A stretch of 64,000 nucleotides of DNA from Mogibacterium sp. (GCA_017431685.1 JAFRKO010000037.1:1-64000), one strand, 5' to 3'. Positions 9,692 to 18,639 are shown, counted from the stretch's first letter. Translations and numbers: made by a program. The notes: generated from the letters alone by a model not told the origin.

Positions 9692-10229
9692 TGTCTGATT
9701 CGTTCTCCGCAGTGTATGCTGTACCGATCATATCTGCTATTCTTACATCAAATCCATCAATGTCGTAATCGAGAGCAAGTCTGAAATCATAGTCGGCTTC
9801 TTCCCCAAGAAGCTTTGCCGCAGCTATATCGAACCTTGCGTCTCTTACGCTTGCCTCCTCACCGGTCAGCCTGTTGAACGTGTTAAGATCGTGCACATAC
9901 CACTTGCGGAACTTGGATATTTCAGAAGCAAGCGCATCTATATCTGCATCAGTCATATCATCTCTGATGAGGCCATCGAATACCCGCCCCATAGATTCGA
10001 TCATCACATACAGATCTGTCTCATTGTCAGGCAGATGGTCGAGAAATCCATCGAAATAGGAGCTCATATGTTCAGCAAGCTTTTCCCTGTCTACATTGCG
10101 AATGAGGTCTTTTATTAGATTTTCCTCAATATATTCATCTTCTTCGAGAAGAGCTGCAAGATTTTCAAAATACTTAAACTCATCAGCAGAGTCTATGTCA
10201 AGTACACGGTAAAATCTGATCTTATCCAT
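9684..10229 (-). CDS. Uncharacterised acidic helical protein, first gene of the dgt-dnaG-rpoD operon
   Basis: A 181-residue protein (MDKIRFYRV...) that I do not recognise. It is rich in Asp and Glu, appears all alpha-helical, has no signal peptide or membrane segment, and shows no metal or nucleotide motif. One Cys-free, aromatic-containing centre (KWYVHDLNTF) stands out. It overlaps the dGTPase start by 8 nt, so the pair is probably translated together. I chose the ATG at 10229; the longer frame would need a TTG at 10283 with no ribosome binding site. The chosen ATG also lacks an obvious Shine-Dalgarno sequence. Its operon position suggests a link to nucleotide or replication control, but that is inference only. 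Confidence 0.7.
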   Translation of the reverse strand: MDKIRFYRVLDIDSADEFKYFENLAALLEEDEYIEENLIKDLIRNVDREKLAEHMSSYFDGFLDHLPDNETDLYVMIESMGRVFDGLIRDDMTDADIDALASEISKFRKWYVHDLNTFNRLTGEEASVRDARFDIAAAKLLGEEADYDFRLALDYDIDGFDVRIADMIGTAYTAENESDNE

Positions 10230-10271
10230 TAATATTTTAAATACGCTGTTTGTAGTGTTATAATATTTATA

Positions 10272-10291
10272 TTGACAGAGCAATATTGCTC
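10272..10291. promoter_or_regulatory. TTGACA element abutting a 14-bp perfect palindrome between divergent genes
   Basis: A consensus -35 hexamer TTGACA (10272-10277, plus strand) is directly followed by the perfect palindrome GAGCAATATTGCTC (10278-10291). This lies in the 108-bp gap between NAD kinase and the divergent unknown/dgt operon. A matching -10 is weak (TTCCAT at 17 nt or CATATT at 20 nt). The dyad looks like an operator for a dimeric regulator, but the regulator is unknown. Confidence 0.4.
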
Positions 10292-10337
10292 AAATTCCAT
10301 ATTCTGACAGATTATTATAGCATACGGAGAGTGCAAA

Positions 10338-11135
10338 ATGAAGATATACGTGTTCTGTAATCAAAAGGACCGATCAAGAGCAGCCTACAATGAATTACTC
10401 CCTCTGGTCAGGGAATTTGGCTATGAAGTAGTCGAAGAATTCAACGGTGACGAAGATCTCCTCGCCTGCATCGGAGGCGATGGTACATTCCTCAGCTTTG
10501 TTCACAAATGCGGTTTCCCTAAAATTCCTATCATCGGTATCAATACAGGACATCTCGGTTTCTTTCAGGAAGCACTTCCTACTAATCTCAGGGAGACTAT
10601 GGAGTATATCTCAAAGGGAGATTACCAGCTTCAGGACATCAGTCCTGTTCAGGCAAGAATCATCACACGCAGAGGAGAATTTCTGCGAACAGGGCTCAAC
10701 GAAATAGTCATAAGAGGTCCCTATTCTCACGCTTCACATTACGAGATATCTATTGACAATACCAAAATACAGGACTTCTCAGGAGACGGCATCATAATAT
10801 CCACTCCTGTAGGATCAACTGCATACAACTACTCACTCGGCGGATCACTGATCTCTCCTGAAATCGATGTACTGCAGCTTACACCTATTGCGCCGATGAA
10901 CACAAGCGCTTACAGATGCTTCAAATCCAGTCTCATACTCCCTTCGTGTGAAACCATCAAAATAGCAGGTATCGGCAGATGCGAAGGCGGAACAGTACTT
11001 GTATCATTTGATGGCCGCACACATGAATTCGGAGGTGTGCTGAGAATTGAGATCACGCGCTCAGAAAAAGAGATACATCTCATACGTACTAAAGCTTACG
11101 ATCACTGGGGCAAGCTCTCTAACAAGCTGCTGTAG
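10338..11135 (+). CDS. nadK: NAD kinase
   Basis: A 265-residue ATP-NAD kinase that makes NADP from NAD. The diagnostic GGDGT motif is at residues 46-50 (ACIGGDGTFL). The second signature GDGIIISTPVGSTAYNYSLGG spans 149-169, and NxG-type NAD contacts (GINTGHLGF) lie at 67-75. The length is typical of the Gram-positive enzyme. GGAGAG precedes the ATG by about 7 nt. It is one of only three plus-strand genes here and is monocistronic: it runs divergently from the dgt operon and ends at a terminator shared with the convergent pseudouridine synthase. Confidence 0.95.
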   Translation: MKIYVFCNQKDRSRAAYNELLPLVREFGYEVVEEFNGDEDLLACIGGDGTFLSFVHKCGFPKIPIIGINTGHLGFFQEALPTNLRETMEYISKGDYQLQDISPVQARIITRRGEFLRTGLNEIVIRGPYSHASHYEISIDNTKIQDFSGDGIIISTPVGSTAYNYSLGGSLISPEIDVLQLTPIAPMNTSAYRCFKSSLILPSCETIKIAGIGRCEGGTVLVSFDGRTHEFGGVLRIEITRSEKEIHLIRTKAYDHWGKLSNKLL

Positions 11136-11161
11136 TGCATGCATATAAAAAAATTAATTCA

Positions 11162-11186
11162 AAACAGCGCTTATTCAGCGCTGTTT
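11162..11186. terminator. Bidirectional terminator between nadK and rluA-type gene
   Basis: AAACAGCGC (11162-11170) pairs with GCGCTGTTT (11178-11186) around a 7-nt loop, with A and T tracts on both sides. It serves both convergent genes; the stop codon of the synthase gene lies in the loop. Confidence 0.85.
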
Positions 11187-12085
11187 TTCAATTTGTTTAT
11201 TGCGTTCGCGATGTCATCCGGAAGACCTGTTCTGAAGCTTACTCTTTTTTTTGTGATAGGATGGTCAAATTCAATATAGTAAGCATGCAGAGCCTGACGC
11301 TGCAGAAGCTGCGTACCTCCTCCATACAGAATATCACCGGTGATAATATGCCCTATATGTGACAGGTGTACTCGTATCTGGTGTGTGCGGCCCGTGTGGA
11401 GTATCACTTCAACCAGTGTATATGGCCCGTACTCCTTCGAGTAAAAACGCTCAAGAACATTAACTTCACTAAGAGCGTTTTTTCCGCCTTCATACATTAC
11501 CTCGCGGCGTATAGAAATCTGATCAGGTCTTCCGACCGGAAGATCAATCTCAAAATGGTCTTCATCTATGATGCCTTCTACCAGTGCGCAGTACTTTTTT
11601 ACGACAGTATTTCGCCTCATTTGTGACGAAAGATCGTTTTGAGCATTTGCATTCTTCGCCACTATGATTATACCGGTAGTATCCATGTCGATGCGATTAG
11701 CGAATCTTATTTTGAATGACTGACCGCTGTCGATCATATATTTCATAACTGCGTTAGCGACAGTATGATGCGGGTGGCCTTTTGTAGGATGAACTATTAC
11801 ACCCGGCTGTTTATTGACAAGGATAAGATCATCATCTTCATAAATGATATCGAGCGGAATATCTTCGGGCTCAAAATCACTCGTTTCAGCAGGAAGCCTT
11901 ACGCCAATCACATCACCGACCCCGGGCTTTATATAACCCGGAGTCGGTGTTCCGTTCAGATCTACCAGCGACTGATACTTCATCTTGGTTCTGAACCTGG
12001 CGGAGAATTTATAATTCATCCGCAGTATCTGATTGATGGTCAGCCCTGATTCTTCAGTTGTAACAATATGTTCGTACTTTGCCAT
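11171..12085 (-). CDS. RluA-family 23S rRNA/tRNA pseudouridine synthase
   Basis: A 304-residue pseudouridine synthase. The N-terminal S4-like RNA-binding region (GLTINQILRMNYKFSARF, residues 14-31) precedes the catalytic domain. The catalytic aspartate is D133 in RIDMDTTGIIIV, matching the family R-L-D-x-x-T-S-G pattern. Other family motifs are LVNKQPGVIVHPTKGH (89-104) and HTGRTHQIRVHL near residue 235. It is most like the RluD/YlyB group, but the target uridines cannot be assigned. The ATG lies 3 nt after the pheT stop, so it is the last gene of the butyrate kinase-pheS-pheT unit. Confidence 0.87.
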   Translation of the reverse strand: MAKYEHIVTTEESGLTINQILRMNYKFSARFRTKMKYQSLVDLNGTPTPGYIKPGVGDVIGVRLPAETSDFEPEDIPLDIIYEDDDLILVNKQPGVIVHPTKGHPHHTVANAVMKYMIDSGQSFKIRFANRIDMDTTGIIIVAKNANAQNDLSSQMRRNTVVKKYCALVEGIIDEDHFEIDLPVGRPDQISIRREVMYEGGKNALSEVNVLERFYSKEYGPYTLVEVILHTGRTHQIRVHLSHIGHIITGDILYGGGTQLLQRQALHAYYIEFDHPITKKRVSFRTGLPDDIANAINKLKNSAE

Positions 12086-12088
12086 TAT

Positions 12089-14509
12089 TTAACGGAGCTG
12101 GGCGCCGCACTTCTTGCCGAGCACCTTGATTATTCCGTTCATCTTCTTCTCTATCTGCTTGGAGGTCATTGTTGAGTCATCATTTCCGATCTTGATGCTC
12201 AGCATGATCGACTTCTTTCCGGCAGGAATCTGCTTTCCGCGGTATTCTTCAACAAATTTCAGATCCTTGACCATGTACTTTATGGCTTCCTGAATCTCTC
12301 CCCATGTCATAGATTCATCGACGAGCAGCGAGAGATCCTGCTCAACGAGCGGATACTGAGGCAGATGCCTGAATTCATTGGTCCTTGACGGATATGGATC
12401 AAGCATTGCGGTATCAAGCTCAAAGGCTGCAGCGCTGATGAGCTTGACTCCTGATTCTGTGAGAGCCTGTACCGAGATAAGACCGATGGATCCGACGATT
12501 TTTCCGTCTTCTATCACATTGAGCCATACTTTTTCATCTGCCCATGACGGCTTGTTCTTCTGCTTGAAAGTGAAAGGCTTGAAATGGCAGTATCCCGGCA
12601 TTCCTTCGATAACACCCTTCACCTTGAAGAACAGTGTTCTGGCATCTTTACCTGCATATGCTCCGCTCAGCATATTCTTGTGTACAGGGAGAACTTCGTC
12701 AGCGCTTGACGGGCAGTATTCACCCTTCTCAAATACCTGTGCAGCTTCGAAAACTGCGAATTCATCGAAGAACCGGTGGTTCTTCTCAACAGTCTCAAGC
12801 ATTCCCGGTATCAGTGATGATCTGAGGAATCCGAGCTCAGGAGCCGGAGGTGTGGCAAGTCTTACCGAATTTTCAAGATCAATTCCGGCTGCGCGGATGT
12901 ATTTTTCGTCTATCCAAGGATATGTGAAAATCTCGTTCATACCGCATCTGAAAGCAAGATACTCTCTGAGTCTTCTTGCGAGATCAACTTCCACCTGATG
13001 AATCGCATGCTCGAAATTGACCGGAAGAGGCTGCTTCTTGAAGTATTCATATCCGATAAGTCTGGCGATATCTCCGAGAATGTCATCGTGTATCGAAACA
13101 TCACCTGTAGATCTCCATGTAGGAACGATGCAGTGATATGTTCCGTCTTCAAATTCCACTTTGTAACCGAGTCTTCCGAGTATATCTTCGATCTCAGCTT
13201 TTTCGATCACTTCTCCGAGCCTTCTGTCGAGGAAGTCCTGTGTAATGTCAATAACTGCGTTATCAGTCTTCACAGGATAATTGTCCATAAATGCTGAGAT
13301 GACACATTCCGGATATATCTCTTTGAACAGAGAGAGAGCCATTGTTACACCGAGGCCTGCCCTCTGAGTGTCTATACCTTTCTCATATCTGAGAGCAGCA
13401 TCTGTTTTCTCATTGAAATAAGCTGTGGTGCGTCTGATACCCGGTGCCGGGAATACCGCACATTCCAGGATCACAGATGTTGTGGTATCCAGTACGGAAT
13501 CATCTTTTCCGCCCTTTATTCCGGCAAGGTTAAGCGGTTTTTCAGTATCACAGATGACCAGATGATCGTGTGTGAGTTCAAGATCCTTCTCATCGAGAAG
13601 CACCAGTTTTTCACCGTCTTCCGCCAGTCTTACAACGATCTTATCACCTTTAACATGTGTGCTGTCATAGGCGTGCTGAGGTGATCCTATCGCAAGCATT
13701 ACAAAGTTAGTGATATCAACAAGAGCGTTTATCGGTCTCATTCCGGCATTGGTAATGAGAGTCTTCATCCATGCAGGTGATTCCTTAACGCAGACATTAT
13801 CTATCTTAGTCGCGATGAATCTGTTGCATCTGTCAGGCTCCTCAATGACCACCGGGTATTCAGGAAGCCCTTCAGGCAGCTCTTCACTGAGCTCATTGAA
13901 AGGCACTTTGTAAATTGCCGCAAGCTCTCTTGCAACACCAAAGTGTCCCCAGAGATCAGGTCTGTTGGAAAGTGACTTGTTGTCTACTACGAGAACCACA
14001 TCATCAAGTCCTGCTGCAGCAGCAACGTTCTGCCCTGCTTCACAATCCACTCCCAAATCTGTGAAATCAACGATTTCTCTCTCGTCAGCAGGTGGATATA
14101 AATCAGCAAGATATACTTCTGTAGATCCGCAGATCATTCCATATGAAGAAACGCCTCTGAGCTTTGTCTCTTTGAGCTTTACAGGCTCACCTTCTCCGTG
14201 CCATACGACTTCCGATCCAGGCTTGGCAACGCAGACCTTGTGGCCTGCTGTAAGGTTGCTGCCCCCGCACACAATCTGCTTGAGCTCATCTTCACCTACA
14301 TCTACAATGCACACTTTCAGCGCATCAGCGTTAGGATGAGCCTTTACTTCTTTGATCTCACCGACAACGATGTCGTGGAATCTGGCAGCAGTATATATAA
14401 CATCTTCGACCTCGACAGTTCTCATTGTGAGGTCGTACGCTATCTGATCGTATGTGAGATCTGCAGGCAGATCTACATATCTGCTGATGAATTTCATCGA
14501 AATATTCAT
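12089..14509 (-). CDS. pheT: Phenylalanyl-tRNA synthetase beta subunit
   Basis: An 806-residue beta chain of the alpha2-beta2 PheRS. The N-terminal tRNA-binding EMAP-like fold (DIVVGEIKEVKAHPNADAL, residues 45-63) is followed by the B3/B4 editing domain. The B5 region comes next, and the C-terminal FDX-ACB anticodon-binding domain (YPLVEQDLSLLVDESMTW...) ends the chain. Length is normal. It follows pheS by 15 nt, with a good ribosome binding site (AAGGAGG) before the ATG. No T-box leader is seen; the pair appears to be transcribed from upstream of butyrate kinase 1. Confidence 0.95.
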   Translation of the reverse strand: MNISMKFISRYVDLPADLTYDQIAYDLTMRTVEVEDVIYTAARFHDIVVGEIKEVKAHPNADALKVCIVDVGEDELKQIVCGGSNLTAGHKVCVAKPGSEVVWHGEGEPVKLKETKLRGVSSYGMICGSTEVYLADLYPPADEREIVDFTDLGVDCEAGQNVAAAAGLDDVVLVVDNKSLSNRPDLWGHFGVARELAAIYKVPFNELSEELPEGLPEYPVVIEEPDRCNRFIATKIDNVCVKESPAWMKTLITNAGMRPINALVDITNFVMLAIGSPQHAYDSTHVKGDKIVVRLAEDGEKLVLLDEKDLELTHDHLVICDTEKPLNLAGIKGGKDDSVLDTTTSVILECAVFPAPGIRRTTAYFNEKTDAALRYEKGIDTQRAGLGVTMALSLFKEIYPECVISAFMDNYPVKTDNAVIDITQDFLDRRLGEVIEKAEIEDILGRLGYKVEFEDGTYHCIVPTWRSTGDVSIHDDILGDIARLIGYEYFKKQPLPVNFEHAIHQVEVDLARRLREYLAFRCGMNEIFTYPWIDEKYIRAAGIDLENSVRLATPPAPELGFLRSSLIPGMLETVEKNHRFFDEFAVFEAAQVFEKGEYCPSSADEVLPVHKNMLSGAYAGKDARTLFFKVKGVIEGMPGYCHFKPFTFKQKNKPSWADEKVWLNVIEDGKIVGSIGLISVQALTESGVKLISAAAFELDTAMLDPYPSRTNEFRHLPQYPLVEQDLSLLVDESMTWGEIQEAIKYMVKDLKFVEEYRGKQIPAGKKSIMLSIKIGNDDSTMTSKQIEKKMNGIIKVLGKKCGAQLR

Positions 14510-14524
14510 AGCTTACCTCCTTTT

Positions 14525-15562
14525 CTACTTGAACTGCTTGAGGAATCTCAGGTCAGCGCTGTGGAAGAGTCTTACATCATCTACTCCGTAGCGCATCATT
14601 ACCATTCTGTCGAGACCGATATTTGTATAAAAACCTGTCCAGACATCCGGATCAAGATTCGCTGCTCTGAGAACATTAGGGTGTATTACTCCGCCCGGCA
14701 TAACTTCGATCCAGCCGGCGTGGTTGCATGCCTTGCAGCCCTTTCCTCCGCAGAGCAGGCATTCCATATCGATCTCATAACCAGGCTCTGTAAAAGGAAA
14801 GAATCCTTCTCTCATTCTTACATTCACCTTGCGGCCGAATACCTTCTCAAGTATAGCTTCTATCATTACACGGCCTGAGCTGAAAGAAATATCCTTATCA
14901 ACGATAAGAGCTTCATACTGGAAAAATGCTCTCTCATGGCGCGCATCAGTCGTTTCGTTTCTGTACACTCTGCCCGGATATACAAACCTTGCAGGCGCAC
15001 CATGCTCAAGAAGATATCTTACCGATCCGCCTGTCAGATGAGGACGGAGACAGAGTCTGTCGCTTCCCCTTTTGTCTTCAGTTCCTTCCAGCCAGTAAGT
15101 ATCCATTGAGGCTCTGGCCGGATGATCGGCAGCAAAATTAAGATTATCAAAAGCATATTTCTCGCTTGAGATGTCGTCTTCGCTGTATATTTCAAAGCCA
15201 AGTGATCTAAAGGCGTCATTGAGGTCGTAGCACATCTGAGTTATAGGATGAAGCGCGCCTCCGCTGACTTCGATTCCCGGAAGAGTCAGATCGATATCAC
15301 CTTCTACTGCTGATGCTCCCGCTATCAGTTCTTCCTGACGGGTCTGGATCTTTTCTGCAAACAGGCTCTTTACCTCATTAGCCTTCATGCCGACGGATCT
15401 GCGCATATCAGGATCGAGTCCGCCCAGACTTTTGAGGACTTCCTGCAATGAGCTCTTTTTACCTGTAAGCTCTTTGCGGACAGCCTCAAGCATGGCCGGA
15501 TCCGTCGACTCGGCTATACGCCTGAATCCTTCCTCACGGATCTTCTCCAGCTTTTCCAACAT
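14525..15562 (-). CDS. pheS: Phenylalanyl-tRNA synthetase alpha subunit
   Basis: A 345-residue catalytic alpha chain of PheRS. The first 90 or so residues form the coiled-coil tRNA-binding arm. Class II synthetase motifs follow: motif 2 around FVYPGRVYRNETTDARHE and motif 3 around GLGLDRM-like NIGLDRMVMMRYG near the C-terminus. A cysteine cluster (CLLCGGKGCKACNHAGW) near residue 268 is typical of many PheS proteins. GGAGGG precedes the ATG. It is 33 nt downstream of butyrate kinase 1 with no terminator between them. Confidence 0.95.
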   Translation of the reverse strand: MLEKLEKIREEGFRRIAESTDPAMLEAVRKELTGKKSSLQEVLKSLGGLDPDMRRSVGMKANEVKSLFAEKIQTRQEELIAGASAVEGDIDLTLPGIEVSGGALHPITQMCYDLNDAFRSLGFEIYSEDDISSEKYAFDNLNFAADHPARASMDTYWLEGTEDKRGSDRLCLRPHLTGGSVRYLLEHGAPARFVYPGRVYRNETTDARHERAFFQYEALIVDKDISFSSGRVMIEAILEKVFGRKVNVRMREGFFPFTEPGYEIDMECLLCGGKGCKACNHAGWIEVMPGGVIHPNVLRAANLDPDVWTGFYTNIGLDRMVMMRYGVDDVRLFHSADLRFLKQFK

Positions 15563-15595
15563 TTTTTTACCCTCCTTAGCTTTGTATCTGTAAAT

Positions 15596-16699
15596 TTAGA
15601 AATTTATTTTTACCATATCCTTGCCTGTATATACCTTTGCTTTCTCTTCGCCTCTGAGGACTCTGAGAGCTCCGGCACACATGGCTTCCTGCTCCACTTC
15701 ATTCTCATATATGTAAATAGGAGCTATCCAGTCTGTATATTCCCTTATGTAATCTATAAGCCCGCGGAAGCGGGTATAACGGCCGGTGATCAGAATACCG
15801 TCAACCTTGCCTTTAAGGACGGTAGCCATGGAGCCGATATATTTTACTATGTTATAGCAGAGTGCTTCCCAGACCAGTCTTGCATTTTCGTCTCCGTCCA
15901 GTACTCTCATGTACACTTCATCTGCGTCTGATGTGCCGAAGTGAGAGACAAATCCTCCTGTACCTGTGCAGAGATGACGCATCTCATCAACAGTATGATC
16001 CTTGAAATAGTCGAGCACTTCCATTAGAGGGAGAGAACCCGTGCGTGTTGCAGTGAAAGGTCCTTCTCCTCCTGCACCCTGATTGCAGTCGATCTGTTTT
16101 CCGTTCTTCTGCGCTGCTATGGTGATGCCTCCGTCAATATGCGCTACGACAAGACTTGATTTTTTATAATCCATACCGTGGATCTTGCAGTGCTTCATCG
16201 CTGTGCCTCTAAGGTTAAGCGCGTGCGATTCTGCTCTGCGATGTAATTCCTTGACTCCGGTAACTCTTGCCACATCCGTGTATTCATCGACACAAATAGG
16301 ATCTACCATAAACAGTCTTCCGCCGTATTTCTGCTGCATCTCGTAGGCAAGCTGAACACCGAGTATAGACGGATGAATAGTCCTTCCTACATTGTTTCTG
16401 ATGTCGTTCAGCAGAATATCATTTACTTCAAATGTACCGCTTGGCACAGGATAGCAGCCACCGCCTCTTCCGACGAACGCATCGATATTATCAAGTTCTA
16501 TGTCGTTCTTTTCCACAAAGTCTTTGATCACTTCCATCCTGTAATCCAGCTGGTCATTTGGCATTGGAAACGAATTGAGGACTTCTGCGTCGTGCGTAAC
16601 TGATGTTTCCAGTATTTTGATATTGTTTTCAAACAGCGCGAGCTTCGTCGAAGTTGAACCCGGATTTATCACGAATATGCGGAATCTGTTGTTTTTCAT
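15596..16699 (-). CDS. buk: Butyrate kinase-family acyl kinase, copy 1
   Basis: A 367-residue acetokinase-family (ASKHA) protein that would interconvert butyryl-phosphate + ADP and butyrate + ATP, the last energy-yielding step of butyrate fermentation. It begins VINPGSTSTKLALFEN, the family phosphate-1 loop. It also has VGRGG, VAHIDGGITIAA and GEGPFTATRTGSLP. The adenosine-side motif, usually LTGG in butyrate kinases, reads LITGRYTRFRG here, replacing a conserved glycine with arginine. Substrate could be another short branched acyl phosphate. No phosphotransbutyrylase gene is nearby. A terminator lies just upstream (16733-16759) and no promoter is visible between it and the ATG. Confidence 0.82.
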   Translation of the reverse strand: MKNNRFRIFVINPGSTSTKLALFENNIKILETSVTHDAEVLNSFPMPNDQLDYRMEVIKDFVEKNDIELDNIDAFVGRGGGCYPVPSGTFEVNDILLNDIRNNVGRTIHPSILGVQLAYEMQQKYGGRLFMVDPICVDEYTDVARVTGVKELHRRAESHALNLRGTAMKHCKIHGMDYKKSSLVVAHIDGGITIAAQKNGKQIDCNQGAGGEGPFTATRTGSLPLMEVLDYFKDHTVDEMRHLCTGTGGFVSHFGTSDADEVYMRVLDGDENARLVWEALCYNIVKYIGSMATVLKGKVDGILITGRYTRFRGLIDYIREYTDWIAPIYIYENEVEQEAMCAGALRVLRGEEKAKVYTGKDMVKINF

Positions 16700-16732
16700 A
16701 ATATTCCTCTTCTGTCTGTCCTTTAATAAATA

Positions 16733-16759
16733 ACGGCGGCCTTTCTGCAGAGCCGCCGT
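16733..16759 (-). terminator. Terminator downstream of the pyrophosphatase-like gene
   Basis: On the minus strand ACGGCGGC (16752-16759) and GCCGCCGT (16733-16740) form an 8-bp GC-rich stem with an 11-nt loop, followed by TATTTATT. It ends the secG unit about 40 nt after the stop. The start codon of butyrate kinase 1 is only 33 nt beyond, so some read-through or an unseen promoter must feed that gene. Confidence 0.75.
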
Positions 16760-16796
16760 GCTTCTTTCGGATACAGCCTTGCTCTGCGATCAGGCA

Positions 16797-18596
16797 CTAA
16801 AAGAGTCCCCCGAACTTCATAAAGAGCGGAGCAAAAACAAGAGTTACAGCCAGCATCAGTTTAATTATAGTTCCGAGTGTCTCGGTCGCCATTCTGTCAA
16901 AGTATTTGCCGGCATTATTGAATGCAAATATTACACACATGCCCGTAACTGATGCGGCGCATGAAAATGCTATAAGTCCGTTGACTCCACCTGCTGCACC
17001 TGCAGCAAGCGGAACAATTATTGATATTATAAAGAGCGGAGATAATCCTCTGAGTGAAGTTATCCGCTTCTCCGGGTCACGTGAATCCCCCAGTCTGACT
17101 CCAAGCACCTGGCTTGTAAGTCTTATGGATCTTATTATGAAACCGGCACAGACAAATACACTGACAGCACCGATTGTAATTCCTGTGAATACAGGTGTGC
17201 TCAGCAGGTTAATAGCCGGATTGTTTGCAACTACGGAGAGTGCCGTGTACATTGCCACCAGAGTTATATACGCCGCTACTCCGGAATAGGTCTTTCCTAT
17301 GGAATCTGAAGTAACAGAAGCTGTCAGCAGTACATCAGCAGGGTTAGGGCTTTCAGCATCCGGATCGCTTACAGAAGCTATTTCCGAAGCACTTGCTGTA
17401 TTTATCGAAAACCCTCTGACTGCAGAGTTGACTGCAGCCATGGAATTGATACCGACTGCAGCAAGAGCTATACCATAGAAGTTTGCATAGTAATAAGCAA
17501 GCACCATGGCAGTTGTCGTAAGCACTGCCGGTATCATTACCGAGATCATGCCTATCGACAGACTGTAGATCATGGACTGGCTTACACCTGTCTTTTTTAC
17601 ATCAGGCAGGAAGCGCTTGAATATCGCTCCGTCTATTGAGTATGCCTTTGATGCTTCGCCTGAAATAAGGGCGGCAAGTATGCCTAACGTTGCGCAGATT
17701 CCGTAAACATATGACTGCAGCAGGTCATTGCTGAAGTAAACCGCTGCTGCAGCAATGAATACCGCAGCAACAAAGTTGCCTATCGTAATGCCGGCAGCCG
17801 GTCTTTTAATGACATAGCCCCGGTATGTCATAATGCCTATGATCGAAGCAATTATACCGGCCGCAAAAATGATCAGCGGGTATCTTGCTGCAGATGTGGC
17901 TGTAAACGTAGACATTAAACCTGATGTATCCACTGCAACTTCTGACAGCAGTGCTGCGGAACAGGCGGACAGTATGTAGGTCTCCACAAGATCTGCCCCG
18001 CTTCCGATAAACATTCCGGTATAGTCAGTAAAATCATCGCCCTTTACTGTGAGAGAATACGCTCCTGAGAATGCGGTTCCTGAGAGACCTATAATCAGCG
18101 ATACAATTGAAGCTCCGAGAGCGAAACTTGCAACAAGATCGACCAGCTGGCCCCGTTTCAGAAAGAAAAACAGCACGCCCAGTCCGACAAGAGCTATCGA
18201 AGAAACGCTTAGCCCCATTACCGAGGCAGATCTGTAAGCTGTCTTTAATGCGTTTCTTATATCTCCGGAAACTGCTGTGGAAGAAGATGAAATACTCCCG
18301 GTAACGACAGTACTTGCCCCGGTAAAGATAGAAACAAAGCAAAGAGCCGCTCCCCCTAAGAAGACAGCGGCATTCAAGTGCCCGACAAATACAAACAGAA
18401 TTGCAGCAAGCAACGCAAGCACAAGTAAAAGCGGCACGTATTGAATTGACCAGAATTCTGAATTTCTGCTTTTAACTTCAGCATATGCTTCAGCTGAAGT
18501 CTCATTTCTGATTATACGGCTCCTGAGCCAGGTCTCTAGAGAGATCGCGGCCAGAAGTCCTATCAAAGCACAAATCAGCGTAATAATTTTGAGCAT
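16797..18596 (-). CDS. Degenerate membrane-bound pyrophosphatase homologue, probably not a pyrophosphatase
   Basis: A 599-residue polytopic membrane protein with about 15-16 hydrophobic segments, clearly related to ion-pumping M-PPases (HppA, usually 660-700+ residues). Matching stretches include SGDIRNALKTAYRSASVMGLSV (110-131), GSGADLVETY (198-207) and DSIGKTYSGVAAYITLVA (431-448). Catalytic parts are missing. The GIxTKAADVGADLVGKVE loop and following acidic loop are replaced by a short stretch (173-186). DNVGDNVGDxAG survives only as DDFTDYTGMFIG (187-198), keeping two of three aspartates. AYGPIxDNAGGIAEM reads NSMAAVNSAVRGFSI (384-398). The C-terminal GDTVGDPFKDT loop is deleted. Loss of PPi and Mg ligands argues against hydrolysis; a transporter, channel or regulatory role is inference. 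It follows secG by 43 nt, probably on one transcript, with its own terminator. The ATG has GGAG upstream. Confidence 0.8.
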   Translation of the reverse strand: MLKIITLICALIGLLAAISLETWLRSRIIRNETSAEAYAEVKSRNSEFWSIQYVPLLLVLALLAAILFVFVGHLNAAVFLGGAALCFVSIFTGASTVVTGSISSSSTAVSGDIRNALKTAYRSASVMGLSVSSIALVGLGVLFFFLKRGQLVDLVASFALGASIVSLIIGLSGTAFSGAYSLTVKGDDFTDYTGMFIGSGADLVETYILSACSAALLSEVAVDTSGLMSTFTATSAARYPLIIFAAGIIASIIGIMTYRGYVIKRPAAGITIGNFVAAVFIAAAAVYFSNDLLQSYVYGICATLGILAALISGEASKAYSIDGAIFKRFLPDVKKTGVSQSMIYSLSIGMISVMIPAVLTTTAMVLAYYYANFYGIALAAVGINSMAAVNSAVRGFSINTASASEIASVSDPDAESPNPADVLLTASVTSDSIGKTYSGVAAYITLVAMYTALSVVANNPAINLLSTPVFTGITIGAVSVFVCAGFIIRSIRLTSQVLGVRLGDSRDPEKRITSLRGLSPLFIISIIVPLAAGAAGGVNGLIAFSCAASVTGMCVIFAFNNAGKYFDRMATETLGTIIKLMLAVTLVFAPLFMKFGGLF

Positions 18597-18639
18597 TTAA
18601 TTTTCTCCGGCTGTGTCTGAAAACGCACTTTTCGGTTAA

